A stretch of 64,000 bases of DNA from JANQRX01 sp963663975 (lineage in GTDB: Bacteria > Pseudomonadota > Alphaproteobacteria > Rhizobiales > Kaistiaceae): NCBI GenBank assembly GCA_963663975.2, contig CAXXRA010000015.1, positions 496,001-560,000 of the forward strand, given 5' to 3'. Every line of letters begins with the position of its first letter. Positions within the stretch are counted from its first letter, which is position 1. Shown here piece by piece: positions 44,086 through 53,325 of the stretch. The translations under genes were made by a program, and so were the position numbers. The notes beneath the pieces were generated by a model, which had not been told where the DNA came from, ran no database searches, and worked only from the letters and a program-made list of their open reading frames with translations.

Positions 44086-45045
44086 GTGAGGGTGTATTTT
44101 GGGCTGCGACCAAATCACAGATATGTGCGAGGCGGGCATATCATCGACCTGCAGACGGGCATCGCGCGTACGGTCCACACTCCACTGGGCATTGACGGCG
44201 TCTACGGTCGACAGACCGAACGCGCCGTGCGCTTGTGGCAGAACAAAAACGGTCATCCCGAGACAGGATCGGTCGATGAACACACCTGGACCGGGGCAAC
44301 CGGGCGTGACCTCCCCAGCCAGTTTCGTCGTTGCCTGGCTGTTACCGCGGCCTTCGAGGGGCACGGATATACCTTCGCCGCCGGCAACTGGGACAATGCG
44401 TATCTGACCTGGGGCGTTATCGGGTTTACGCTGAAACATGGGAATTTCGGAACGGTGATCCGGACGATACAAGATCGCCACCCGGGTCTGCTTGGCGGCA
44501 CCATCGGGCAAGACAAGAGCCGGGAAATTCTCGACGTCATTTCCGCTCCGGCGGCCGACAAACGCAACTGGGCCGACGCGATCTCACTGCCGCCGCGAAA
44601 GTATCGAGTTCGACGTGACTGGGAGGACGCCTTCAAGCTGCTCGGACGAAGCGCCGAGGTGCAGACGATCCAGGACGAAATCGCCTACCGGATTTACTGG
44701 AAAAGGGCGGTCGCGGGTCTGAAGGAATTTGGGCAATTGACGGAATCCGACGCCGCAATGTTTTTCGATACGGCCGTGGAGAACGGCGGTGTCAACGATG
44801 AGAAGGCCCGGTTGATCAGAGCCGGACTGGCGGCCAATCCAGGCGTTGAAGGCCGGGCGCGGCTTGAAATTCTTGCCAATGCAATCGCCGACGGCAGCAA
44901 TCCCGATTTTCGGGATGACGTCTTTTCCCGACGCAACGCGATCGCAACCGGTCAGGGGGTCGTGCACGAGGCATCGTATTTTCTCGAAGACTGGGCGGTC
45001 GGATTGTACGGCGTGACGGTGGACGAGCTGGGCAAGATGGCGTGA
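44086..45045 (+). CDS. Peptidoglycan-binding, chitosanase-like (GH46-type) protein
   Basis: 319 residues. The N-terminal 75 residues contain a peptidoglycan-binding repeat (GIDGVYGRQTERAVRLWQ). The rest resembles GH46 chitosanase/lysozyme-like enzymes: AVTAAFEGHGYTFAAGNWDNAYLTWGVIGFT has a Glu and Asp at the expected spacing. No signal peptide is visible. AGGAGGT five bases before GTG 44086 fixes the start. It may cleave cell-wall or chitosan-like polymer, or be a phage-derived lytic enzyme. Confidence 0.65.
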   Translation: MRVYFGLRPNHRYVRGGHIIDLQTGIARTVHTPLGIDGVYGRQTERAVRLWQNKNGHPETGSVDEHTWTGATGRDLPSQFRRCLAVTAAFEGHGYTFAAGNWDNAYLTWGVIGFTLKHGNFGTVIRTIQDRHPGLLGGTIGQDKSREILDVISAPAADKRNWADAISLPPRKYRVRRDWEDAFKLLGRSAEVQTIQDEIAYRIYWKRAVAGLKEFGQLTESDAAMFFDTAVENGGVNDEKARLIRAGLAANPGVEGRARLEILANAIADGSNPDFRDDVFSRRNAIATGQGVVHEASYFLEDWAVGLYGVTVDELGKMA

Positions 45046-45337
45046 ATCACCGCCGGCGCTGTTGGCGCGCCGAAAGCGCGGCCCGCAAGGGATCGGGCGT
45101 GTGACGGCCCTACGCCTGCCACAGTGCAGAAGTCGCGGTGTATCAATCTCTTGCGGTCGATCGGCGACCGAGCGTTACCGCGACCCCCAACGATGCTGGC
45201 GTCGCATATGCGGAACGACACATCGGCCTGCGCCTGTTAGAAGTGCGCTGTCGAACAAACTGGCGGCGGCCTGTCGATGTGGCACCGGCGGCTCGACCAT
45301 GTCCGTCGTGGAATGAACCATCCCGTGTGATCCGAAC

Positions 45338-45950
45338 ATGTCCAAAGCCTACGACTTGATTGTCATCGGCTCCGGGCCGGGCGGCGAAAAGGGGGCCGCG
45401 CAGGCCGCCTATTTCGGCAAATCAGTGGCCCTGATCGAGCGCGCCGCGGTGTTGGGTGGCGCTGCCGCCAACACCGGCACGCTGCCCTCCAAGACGCTTC
45501 GCGAGACCGCCTTGCACCTCACCGGATTTCACAATCGGGACCTTCAAAGTCTCGACGTCAGGCTGCGCCATCGCGTCAACGCGCGGGAGTTTCTGAGGCG
45601 GGCACACCAGGTTTCGGAAAATGAGCGACGGCGCGTGGCGCGCAACCTACAGGCTCACCGGGTCGAAACGGTTCACGGTGGTGCGACCTTTCTCGATGCC
45701 AACACGATCGAGGTGACACACCAGGATGTTTCGACGTCACGATTGACCGGCGAGGTGGTGCTGATCGCCACCGCTGATGGAGGCAACGGCAGACCTGTTC
45801 ATTCAGACCTGCTTCAACTATCCGACGCTTTCGGAAATCTATAAGTACGCCGCCTATGCCGCCCTTGGCGCCCTTGGCGCCCGCGCGCGCGGGTGTGAAG
45901 ACAACGCCGAAACGTACCAGCGGCTTCCGGTCTCCAAACGCCGGCGTTGA
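45338..45950 (+). pseudogene. sthA: Soluble pyridine nucleotide transhydrogenase, internally deleted
   Basis: The N-terminus (YDLIVIGSGPGGEKGAAQAAYFGKSVALIER, then NTGTLPSKTLRETALHLTGF) is the FAD domain of SthA, which here lacks the usual redox-disulphide. After LTGEVVLIAT the sequence jumps, in a new frame, to ATADLFIQTCFNYPTLSEIYKYAAYAALGAL, the extreme C-terminus of SthA. About 290 residues (NAD and interface domains) are deleted. Not functional. Confidence 0.8.
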
Positions 45951-46092
45951 GGTCGATTAGGCCGGCGCCGGTCGTCATGGCGCGCCGATGAAGCCGCGGC
46001 GATTCAAGTGGACAAGAGCCCGAGGTTTGGGGCACCGCCGCTTCGCAACATCCGATCGTGACCTGATGCCGCGGCGGTGGTCGCGCCGGCCG

Positions 46093-48702
46093 TCACATCA
46101 GCAGCGGATCGGTGATGATTTCCACCAGCCCCGGGCCGTCGGCCGACAGTGCCGTGGTCAACGCCTCGCTCAGCTCGTCGGCGTGCTCGACGCGAATCCC
46201 GATACCGCCGCAGCTCCTGGCGTACTCGGCGAAGCTCGGATTATGCAGCGAGGTCTGCCAGACATCCCACTCACCGTTTCGCTGCTCCTTGGAGATTTTG
46301 GCCAGTTCGGCGTTGTTGAGGAGCACATGTGTGATGTCCATGCCGTACTTCACCGCGGTGGTGAACTCGCCCATGTACTGGCCGAAACCGCCGTCGCCGC
46401 TGACCGACACCACCTTGCGACCGGTGTTGGCTGCCCATGCGCCCATGGCCGCCGGGAAGCCGAAGCCGATCGAGCCAAGATAGCCCGACATCAACACCGA
46501 CTGCGCCCGGCACTCGAAATAGCGGCCGAAGGAGTAGGTGTTGTTGCCGACATCGACGGCCATGATCGCATCGCCGGGCACCGTCTCGCTCATGCGCTGG
46601 AACACGATCGCCGAGTTGATGCCGCGACCATCGTCCTTGGCCGCGCGCGAGGCCTTGTCCACGCGCCACAGTTTCCACCGTTCGGCCAGTTCGGCGCGGT
46701 GGTCGATACAAGCGCGCTCGGCCGGCAGCGCGTCACGCAACAATGCGGCGGTGACGCCGATGTCGCCCCAGACCGGGTCATCGACGCTGTGAAACTTGCC
46801 CAGCGCCATGCGGTCGAAATCGACCTGGATGGTCGGTTTGCGGTCGTCGATCCCGGTGTGCTCGGAGAAGGAGGCGCCGAACACGATCAACAGATCCGAC
46901 TCGTTCATGAACCAGGCGGCCACCGGCGTGCCGCTCCGCCCGATCACGCCACCGCCGAGGGGATGGTCGTCGCCGATCTGACCCTTGGCTTTGAAAGTGG
47001 TGATGACCGGGCAGTTCAACGCTTCGGCCAGCGCAATCACTTCGCTCATGCCGTCGCGCGCGCCATAGCCGGCAATGATCAGCGGACGCTTCGAGCGGAC
47101 GATGCGGGAGAGGGCGTTGCTGACCGATATCGCGGCCGGCGTGATGGCGGTGGGAGCCAGGCGGCCGTCGGGCCGGCCCGGCCCTTGGGTGCCGGCGTCG
47201 AGCACCTGCACTTCGTCGGGCAGGATGAGATGAGCGACGTCACGCTCGACGATGGCGTTCTTGACCGCCAGCGACGCCAGTTCGGCGTGGTTGCTTTCGG
47301 GCAGCACGGTCTGGCTGAAACGGGTGACCGCCTCGAAGGCCGATTTGAGGTCGATGTCCTGGAACGCGCCCGGTCCGAGCACCTGGGTCTGGACCTGTCC
47401 GGTCAGTGCGATCACCGGGGCGCGATCGACCTTGGCGTCCCACAGCCCGGTCAGAAGATTGGTGGCCCCCGGTCCGGCAATCGACAGACAGGCCGCCGGC
47501 CGTCCCGTTGCCTTGGCGTAGCCGGAGCAGGCGAAGGCGGCCGCGCCTTCATGTCGGATGCCAAAATATCTGAGCTTGCCGCGCTTGGCCTGGATCCGCA
47601 GCGCCTCGGCCATGCCGAGATTGGAATGGCCGACCATGCCGAACACGGTATCGATCCCCCAGGCGACCAGGGTTTCGGCAATCACATGGCTGACCGTCCA
47701 TTGCGAATGTTTGGGTTTCGGCAAAGCGATTTCGATCCGGCCGTTCTCTTCCCGAACCTTCAGCGTCCCCGCGGTCATGTCATAGCCGTGTCCGCGGCCG
47801 GTTCTGAGGTCGAAATCGTAGCCGTGCCACGGGCAGCGCAGCGCGCCTTGGCACACTGTACCCTCGCCGAGGGGGCCGCCCTGATGGGGGCATTGACCAT
47901 CGAGCGCGAATGTTTCGCCGTCATGGCGAACCAGCGCGACGGGTTTTTCGCCAACGGTCAGCGCGCGTACCTCGCCCTCGGCGAGGTCATCGGCGCCGCC
48001 GAGCGCCACCCAGGCTTCCTCGGTCGTTTCGGTGGCTCGTGCGGCCGCCGAGATGGTGCGCGCCTCGTCGTCGTGAAAACCGGCATACCAGTGGCTGCCG
48101 TCGCAAAACGGTTTGTTGCGCGACTTGCCGCAGCGGCACAGGGTGTAGTGTTCGGGGCTCGCACCGCTGCCGAACTCGACGCCCTTCAATTCGATCGACC
48201 CGCGGACATAGTAAGGACCATCGTGGGAGACCTGGACCTCCGCGTCCTTGTGAAAGCTGGTCTGAGCCTGGTCGTTCTCGATGTAGCTCAGCGCGCCCGA
48301 CGGGCAGGTGCGGATGATGCGGACAATGTCCTCACTGTTTTCGGCGTCGGGATCGATCCACGGCTCGACGCCCAACCGCCAGACCGCCGGCAGCCAGTCG
48401 CTGCAGAAGCCGGCGTGCGAGCACACACCACGGTTGTCGAGGATGGTGACATCGCGGCCCTGGTAGCGGTCCAACCGGTCGGGAACGCGCTCGTCGGTCT
48501 TGTCGTCGGTGAAGCCGATCCGATTGTGGGTGCCGTCGCAAAACGGCTTGTGACTGGAGCCGCCGCAACGGCACAGGATGAAGCTCTGTTTGGTGGCAAT
48601 CCGGTCGCCCCGCGAGTTGACGACGCGGGTCACATTATTGGCCCTGATCGGGCCGTTCTTGATCAGTTCAAGCGTCGGTTTGGCGCTGACGGTATCGTTC
48701 AT
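46093..48702 (-). CDS. CDGSH - Fer - CDGSH - Rieske - thiamine-diphosphate oxidase fusion
   Basis: 869 residues. Two CDGSH iron-sulfur motifs are present (Cys44/Cys46/Cys55/His59 and Cys189/Cys191/Cys200/His204). Between them lies a divergent ferredoxin-like segment (Cys94, Cys100, Cys133 in CPSGALSY). Residues ~225-330 are a Rieske domain (CPHQGGPL and CPWHGYDFD). Residues ~335-869 are a full ThDP enzyme of the pyruvate oxidase/acetolactate synthase type, with the activating Glu385 in RHEGAAAF and the GDGGFGQYMGEF...LNN cofactor motif. Electrons from decarboxylation of a 2-oxo acid could flow through built-in Fe-S centres. It is probably cytosolic and its substrate is unknown. Confidence 0.88.
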   Translation of the reverse strand: MNDTVSAKPTLELIKNGPIRANNVTRVVNSRGDRIATKQSFILCRCGGSSHKPFCDGTHNRIGFTDDKTDERVPDRLDRYQGRDVTILDNRGVCSHAGFCSDWLPAVWRLGVEPWIDPDAENSEDIVRIIRTCPSGALSYIENDQAQTSFHKDAEVQVSHDGPYYVRGSIELKGVEFGSGASPEHYTLCRCGKSRNKPFCDGSHWYAGFHDDEARTISAAARATETTEEAWVALGGADDLAEGEVRALTVGEKPVALVRHDGETFALDGQCPHQGGPLGEGTVCQGALRCPWHGYDFDLRTGRGHGYDMTAGTLKVREENGRIEIALPKPKHSQWTVSHVIAETLVAWGIDTVFGMVGHSNLGMAEALRIQAKRGKLRYFGIRHEGAAAFACSGYAKATGRPAACLSIAGPGATNLLTGLWDAKVDRAPVIALTGQVQTQVLGPGAFQDIDLKSAFEAVTRFSQTVLPESNHAELASLAVKNAIVERDVAHLILPDEVQVLDAGTQGPGRPDGRLAPTAITPAAISVSNALSRIVRSKRPLIIAGYGARDGMSEVIALAEALNCPVITTFKAKGQIGDDHPLGGGVIGRSGTPVAAWFMNESDLLIVFGASFSEHTGIDDRKPTIQVDFDRMALGKFHSVDDPVWGDIGVTAALLRDALPAERACIDHRAELAERWKLWRVDKASRAAKDDGRGINSAIVFQRMSETVPGDAIMAVDVGNNTYSFGRYFECRAQSVLMSGYLGSIGFGFPAAMGAWAANTGRKVVSVSGDGGFGQYMGEFTTAVKYGMDITHVLLNNAELAKISKEQRNGEWDVWQTSLHNPSFAEYARSCGGIGIRVEHADELSEALTTALSADGPGLVEIITDPLLM

Positions 48703-48979
48703 CTGCTCTTGGCTCTGCCGCTGCTCTGGTCGGGACTGTTGGTGGCGCCGGAACGCGCCAGCGCGCGGTCGGAGCCATAAAGAGAGTCAGCGCTGGGAAC
48801 ATTTTCTCTTCTGGGCCAGGTTGATTCTGACCCTATAGGACGCCGCCGCCGCGAACCACGCCGCCGGCATCTCACAAGTTCTTGAGCCGGCTACCATTGG
48901 GGCCGTCGGCTTTTCCTATAGGCTGGCCGCCGATTCCCGCTTCGGCGCGAGGTGAGCCCATCTCGCGAGGCTTGTCGAC

Positions 48980-50253
48980 ATGAACACCCTGGCCTTCATC
49001 ATCATTGCCGCCGGCGTCGTTTTCTACAGCCTGGTGTCGCGGCGTCTCGAGACGTCGCCGATCACCGGCCCATGGTGTTCGCAGTCTTCGGGCTGGTCGT
49101 GGGTCCGTTTCTGGGACTCGCCGACCTCGATTTTGACCACGGTTTTATCCACGGCCTGGCCGAAATCACGCTGGTGCTGGTGCTGTTCACCGATGCCGCG
49201 CGCATCGACCTGCGCATGGTCCGGCGCGACCACGACCTGCCGATCAGAATGCTCGGCGTGGGCATGCCGCTGATCATCATCGCCGGCTTGGTCGTCGGGT
49301 TGGCTTTGCCGCTCGGCCTCGGATTCTGGGAGGCCGCGCTGCTGGCGGCGATACTTGCTCCGACCGACGCCGCGCTCGGCCAGTCAGTGGTGGCAAGCCC
49401 GCTTGTCCCGGCGCGGATTCGGCAGGCGCTCAACATCGAAAGCGGCCTCAACGATGGCATCGCCCTGCCGCTGGTGCTGCTCTTCTTCAGCCTGGCGGCG
49501 ATGAGCGAAGGCGCCGGGGCGGAGCGGAACTGGATCGTCTTCGGCGCCATGCAGGTGATCCTCGGACCACTGACCGGAGGGGTGGTCGGTTGGGTTTTTG
49601 CCACCCTCATCGATCGCGCGGTCAAGGCGGGCTGGATGACCCAAATCTTCGAGGGACCCGCTGTGTTGGGCGTGGCATTGCTGTCGTTCGCGAGCGCCGA
49701 AATGATCGGCGGCAACGGCTTCATCGCCGCCTTTGTGGCCGGCGCGATCTTCGGCAATCGGGTGCGCGATCGCTGCACCTTTCTGTTTGAGTTTGCCGAG
49801 GCCGAAGGCCATCTGCTCGTTCTGATGACCTTCCTGGTGTTCGGCGGAGCCATTGTCCCGGAGGCCATCGGCGGTATCGGTTGGGCGGTGGTGATTTACG
49901 CGATTGTGAGCCTGACCGCGGTTCGCATGGCTCCGATCGCGATTTCGCTCATCGGGGCGGGACTGAAACGGCCGAGCGTGGCGTTTCTGGGATGGTTTGG
50001 ACCGCGCGGGCTGGCGTCGATCCTGTTTGCACTGTTCGTCCTTGAAGATGGCGCCATTGCCGGGGCGGAAATCATTCAGGTCGTGGTCACGGTCACCTGC
50101 GGCCTGTCGATCCTGGCCCATGGCCTCAGTGCCGCGCCGCTGGCGGCGCTGTACGGGGCCTTCATCGATCGGGCCAAGAGCATGCCCGAAAACGAGTCGG
50201 TCGCCGCCATGCCGACGCGGGCAGGCAGGATGTTTATGACCGCCGGCGAGTGA
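48980..50253 (+). pseudogene. CPA1-type sodium/proton antiporter with an N-terminal frameshift
   Basis: MNTLAFIIIAAGVVFYSLVSRRLETSPITGP starts in one frame; from about 49070 the family sequence (MVFAVFGLVVGPFLGL...) continues in another to 50253. One base is missing in the GGCCCATGG context. The remainder has 10-11 spans with the ion-binding LAPTDAALGQSVV and NIESGLNDGIALPLV motifs of NhaP-like antiporters. If the indel is an assembly error the gene is intact, at about 424 residues. It is divergent from the ThDP fusion enzyme. Confidence 0.75.
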
Positions 50254-50308
50254 GCGTTCACCGATGCCGGCACATCGGAAGTCGGAAATTTTTCATCGGG
50301 AGGATTGG

Positions 50309-51052
50309 ATGCTAAACCAACTGCAGGAAAAATGGTGCGCGGAGAGCCGGTGGGATTTCTCGGACCTCAAGGTGTTGTTCCTGAACTGTACGCTGAAGAA
50401 GTCGCCGGAACTTTCGCACACCGGAGGCCTGATACGGATTTCGCGGGAAATCATGGAGCGCAATGGTGTCAGTGTGGAGGTGCTGCGCCCGGTCGACTTC
50501 GAGATCGCGTCGGGCGTCTATCCCGATATGACCGAGCGCGATTGGGACAAGGACGATTGGCCGGCGCTCTACGACAAGGTGCATCAAGCAGATATTCTGG
50601 TGATCACCTCGCCAATCTGGCTGGGTGAGAAATCCTCCATCTGTACCGGGGTCATCGAGCGGCTCTACGCCAATTCACATATCCTCAACGAGGCGGGGCA
50701 ATACGCTTATTACGGTCGCGTCGGCGGCTGTCTGATCACCGGAAACGAGGATGGCGCCAAGCACTGCGCGATGAACATCCTCTATTCGCTGCAGCATCTC
50801 GGTTATGTGGTGCCACCCCAGGCGGACGCCGCCTGGCTCGGCGAGGCCGGCCCGGGGCCGTCCTATCTCGATAAGGACTCGGGCGGACCGGACAACGATT
50901 TCACCAACCGCAACACCACCTTCATGACCTGGAACCTTCTTCATCTGGCGCGGATGATCAAGGATGCGGGCGGTTTGCCTGCGCACGGCAATCAACGCTC
51001 ACTGTGGGACGCCGGCTGCCGGTTCGATTTCGACAACCCCGACTATCGCTAG
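50309..51052 (+). CDS. Flavodoxin-fold NAD(P)H-dependent FMN reductase
   Basis: 247 residues with the flavodoxin-like fold: VLFLNCTLKKSPELSHTGGLI binds FMN phosphate, ADILVITSPIWLGEKSSICTGVIERLY is the second FMN loop, and GGCLITGNEDGAKHCAMNILYSLQHLGYVVPPQ is the third. Related proteins reduce quinones or FMN. ATG 50309 is chosen because GGGAGG lies about 5 bases upstream; the longer frame from 50264 has no signal. It follows the antiporter in the same direction and faces away from the ThDP fusion enzyme, to which it might be functionally linked. Confidence 0.8.
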   Translation: MLNQLQEKWCAESRWDFSDLKVLFLNCTLKKSPELSHTGGLIRISREIMERNGVSVEVLRPVDFEIASGVYPDMTERDWDKDDWPALYDKVHQADILVITSPIWLGEKSSICTGVIERLYANSHILNEAGQYAYYGRVGGCLITGNEDGAKHCAMNILYSLQHLGYVVPPQADAAWLGEAGPGPSYLDKDSGGPDNDFTNRNTTFMTWNLLHLARMIKDAGGLPAHGNQRSLWDAGCRFDFDNPDYR

Positions 51053-51166
51053 GACCCATGAATCTGGCATTCGCCGCCGGCGCATCGTCACGTCGGCGCG
51101 TCGTCCGTCATTTGACTGCCAAAGTCAGCTTGATACGGTGCTATCGGAGCGTAAGGCGGCGCGTCG

Positions 51167-51503
51167 ATCCTCAAGCAGATTTTGACCAGCGTCGAGGAGG
51201 CGGCCATCAGCCTGGGTGCCTCACCCGGCCGCGTGTTTTTTGAAAATCACCCTGGCACTGATGATCCCAGGCATCGTCGCCGGCGCCATGATGGCCTTCG
51301 TCACCGCCATCAACGAGTTGTCGTCGTCGATCATTCTCTATGTCGGCGGCACCATGACCATGCCGGTGCGCATTTATCTGTCGGTCCTGGACGGCGAGTT
51401 CGGAACCGCCGCGGCGCTGTCGACGATTCTGTTGGTGTCGACCGGCGTCGCGGTCTATTTCGTCTTCCGCTATTCCAGTAGCAAGGAAAGCGCCTTCGTC
51501 TGA
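51167..51503 (+). pseudogene. ABC permease C-terminal fragment (iron/AEP type), frameshifted
   Basis: ILKQILTSVEEAAISLGASPGRVF is the EAA loop of a MetI-type permease. At a run of six T (51235-51240) the frame must shift by one. It continues LKITLALMIPGIVAGAMMAFVTAINELSSSIILYVGG...SSSKESAFV to the stop. Only the last ~110 residues of a permease remain. Similarity is to the permeases of AEP/ferric-iron importers such as the one at 16455. Confidence 0.75.
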
Positions 51504-51603
51504 CGGTGCCTCGTTGGCAGTCAAGCGGATCATGCTTTCGCAGGCGGCGGGGTACCGTGGCCTGGGGTGAGGAGTTCAATGCTCTTTGGGCGTTGCAGGT
51601 TCC

Positions 51604-52830
51604 GTGGCTAGAGCCGTCTTGGTGCGCCGGCGTTCGACTGCCATTTGGTTGCTGGCCGCCGGCCAGACCATCGCCTGGGCGGGTCTCTACTACAGCTTTG
51701 CCGCACTGCTCCCGACGTGGGAGCGCTCGCTGGGCTGGAGCAAAACCGATCTCACGTTCGCGCTGACGGTCGCGGTCGTGGTCTGGGCGGTAACGGCGCC
51801 GCTGGCCGGCCGGATTGTCGATGCCGGGTTCGGGCGGCTGCTGCTCGGGTTTGGCGCTATTGGCGGGGCGCTGGCACTGATCGGGCTGGCTGGCGTTCGC
51901 GATCAAGCCGGCTTTATCGCGGTCTGGGCGATCATCGGGCTGACCCAGGCGGCGTGCCTCTACGAAGCATGTTTCGCCTTCGTCATGCGCACTGCCGGCA
52001 ACGATGCGCGCCGGGCGATCACCAGGATAACGCTGGTCGCCGGCTTCGCCTCGCCGATCGCATTTCCCGCCGGCGCCTACCTGGCGCATGCCTTCGGATG
52101 GCGGGGCGCCGTCATCGCCTTTGCCGCCGCGGTCGCCGTGCTTGCGGTACCGCTGCTCCTTGTCGGGGCGCATTGGCTCGAAACCTCCGGCGACGAACCT
52201 GGCCACGCCGCGCCGAGCGGTGGCGGGGGACCGGTCTTGCGGGCGGCGGTCGCACGACCCGAATTCTGGCTGATCGCAACCGCCTTCGCGATGATGGCGC
52301 TGAACCATGGCATGATCCTCAACCACATCATTCCGCTGCTTGGCGAGCGCGGCATGAGCGAGGCCTCGGCGGTGGCGATCGCCTCGATCATCGGCCCGAT
52401 GCAGGTCGCCGGGCGGGTGGCGATCATGCGCTACGACAACCGCGTCAGCCCGACCGGGATGACCTTGGTCTCGTTTGTCGGTGTGTTTGCGGCGGCACTT
52501 GTTCTGCTGGCGGCCGGCGGCTCGTTGGCCTTGGCGGCAGCGTTCGCGGCGATGCAGGGCGCGGCCTATGGTGTGACCAGCATTTTGAGGCCGGTGGTTA
52601 CCGCCGACTATCTCGGCCGCACCGGGTTCGGGTCGGTTTCAGGCCTGGTCGCGGTGCCCAGCCTGGCCGGATTTGCGGTTGCGCCCTATGCCGGTGCGCT
52701 TGTGTGGAGTGCCGGAGGCTACAATCTGATGATTATCGTGGCGGCCGCAATGGCGGCGCTTGGCCTGGCCTGCGTGGCGGTGCTGCGCTGGTCGCGGGGG
52801 GCACAGATTCACTTGCGTCTGCGGCAATAG
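51604..52830 (+). CDS. MFS transporter (oxalate/monocarboxylate-like)
   Basis: About 408 residues and 12 spans, starting LLAAGQTIAWAGLYYSFAALLPTWERSLGWSKTDLTFALT. The family resembles MFS carriers for organic anions. The start is uncertain: GTG 51604 is used, with TTG 51586 an alternative, and neither has a strong ribosome binding site. It converges on fur and overlaps its 3' end by 22 bp. The substrate is unknown. Confidence 0.8.
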   Translation: MARAVLVRRRSTAIWLLAAGQTIAWAGLYYSFAALLPTWERSLGWSKTDLTFALTVAVVVWAVTAPLAGRIVDAGFGRLLLGFGAIGGALALIGLAGVRDQAGFIAVWAIIGLTQAACLYEACFAFVMRTAGNDARRAITRITLVAGFASPIAFPAGAYLAHAFGWRGAVIAFAAAVAVLAVPLLLVGAHWLETSGDEPGHAAPSGGGGPVLRAAVARPEFWLIATAFAMMALNHGMILNHIIPLLGERGMSEASAVAIASIIGPMQVAGRVAIMRYDNRVSPTGMTLVSFVGVFAAALVLLAAGGSLALAAAFAAMQGAAYGVTSILRPVVTADYLGRTGFGSVSGLVAVPSLAGFAVAPYAGALVWSAGGYNLMIIVAAAMAALGLACVAVLRWSRGAQIHLRLRQ

Positions 52831-53234
52831 AGCTCGAGCCTGTGACGAACCAGATCATAGCCGAACTCGGCTGCGATCTCCGCCTGCAGCTTTTCGATCT
52901 TCTCCGATCGGAACTCCAGTACGGTGCCGTTTTCGATGTCGATCAGGTGATCGTGGTGGGGCACGTCGGCGGTCTCGAAGCGCGCCGATTCCCCTTCAAA
53001 GGCGTGGCGATGAACGACGCCCTGAACCTCGAGCAGCGACAGGGTGCGATAGACGGTCGACAGCGATACCGAATCGTCGATATCGCGCGCCCGCCGATGC
53101 AATTCATTGGCATCGGGGTGATCGTTGGCGGCGGCCAGAACCCTGAACAGCGCCAGCCTCTGGCGGGTGATCCGCACCCCGCCGGTCCGTGCAGCCGCCT
53201 CAATCACCGCGGCGCGATGTTCGATGTCCGCCAT
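52809..53234 (-). CDS. fur: Fur-family metalloregulator
   Basis: A 141-residue regulator. A winged HTH (VRITRQRLALFRVLAAANDHPDANELHRRA, then VSLSTVYRTLSLLEVQGVVHRH) precedes the dimerisation/metal domain with PHHDHLIDIENGTVLEFRSEKIEKLQ. The HHDHL cluster is the regulatory metal site; the zinc Cys pairs of classical Fur are absent, as in many alphaproteobacterial Fur/Mur proteins. ATG 53234 fits family length. A dyad at 53252-53270 overlaps its promoter and suggests autoregulation. Confidence 0.88.
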   Translation of the reverse strand: MADIEHRAAVIEAAARTGGVRITRQRLALFRVLAAANDHPDANELHRRARDIDDSVSLSTVYRTLSLLEVQGVVHRHAFEGESARFETADVPHHDHLIDIENGTVLEFRSEKIEKLQAEIAAEFGYDLVRHRLELYCRRRK

Positions 53235-53251
53235 GGCGGAGACCATAGCTA

Positions 53252-53270
53252 AATGCGAAGCATTTGCAAG
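53252..53270. promoter_or_regulatory. Candidate Fur operator
   Basis: AAATGC-GAA-GCATTT is a perfect dyad overlapping a TGCGAA...TTTGCA half-site pair, close to the Fur/Mur box of alphaproteobacteria. It lies 18 bp upstream of fur. Confidence 0.55.
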
Positions 53271-53325
53271 TTCCAGTTGCGAATTGCGGCTGCCCCAAGC
53301 CCGTTCCGCGCGCGGGAATGTCCCG

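Noticed and set aside
43731..44195. 154-codon ORF overlapping the chitosanase-like gene
   Set aside because: Its 3' part is the shadow of the real gene, whose start is fixed by a strong ribosome binding site; the single hydrophobic stretch is not enough support.
45988..48780. A 930-codon open frame on the plus strand
   Set aside because: It is the antisense of the CDGSH-Rieske-ThDP gene; composition is His/Asp/Arg-rich and without domain motifs, typical of a high-GC shadow frame.
48830..48925. Two CCTATAGG palindromes 85 bp apart before the antiporter gene
   Set aside because: Short 8-bp sites in a promoter region; no recognised regulator matches and chance occurrence cannot be excluded.
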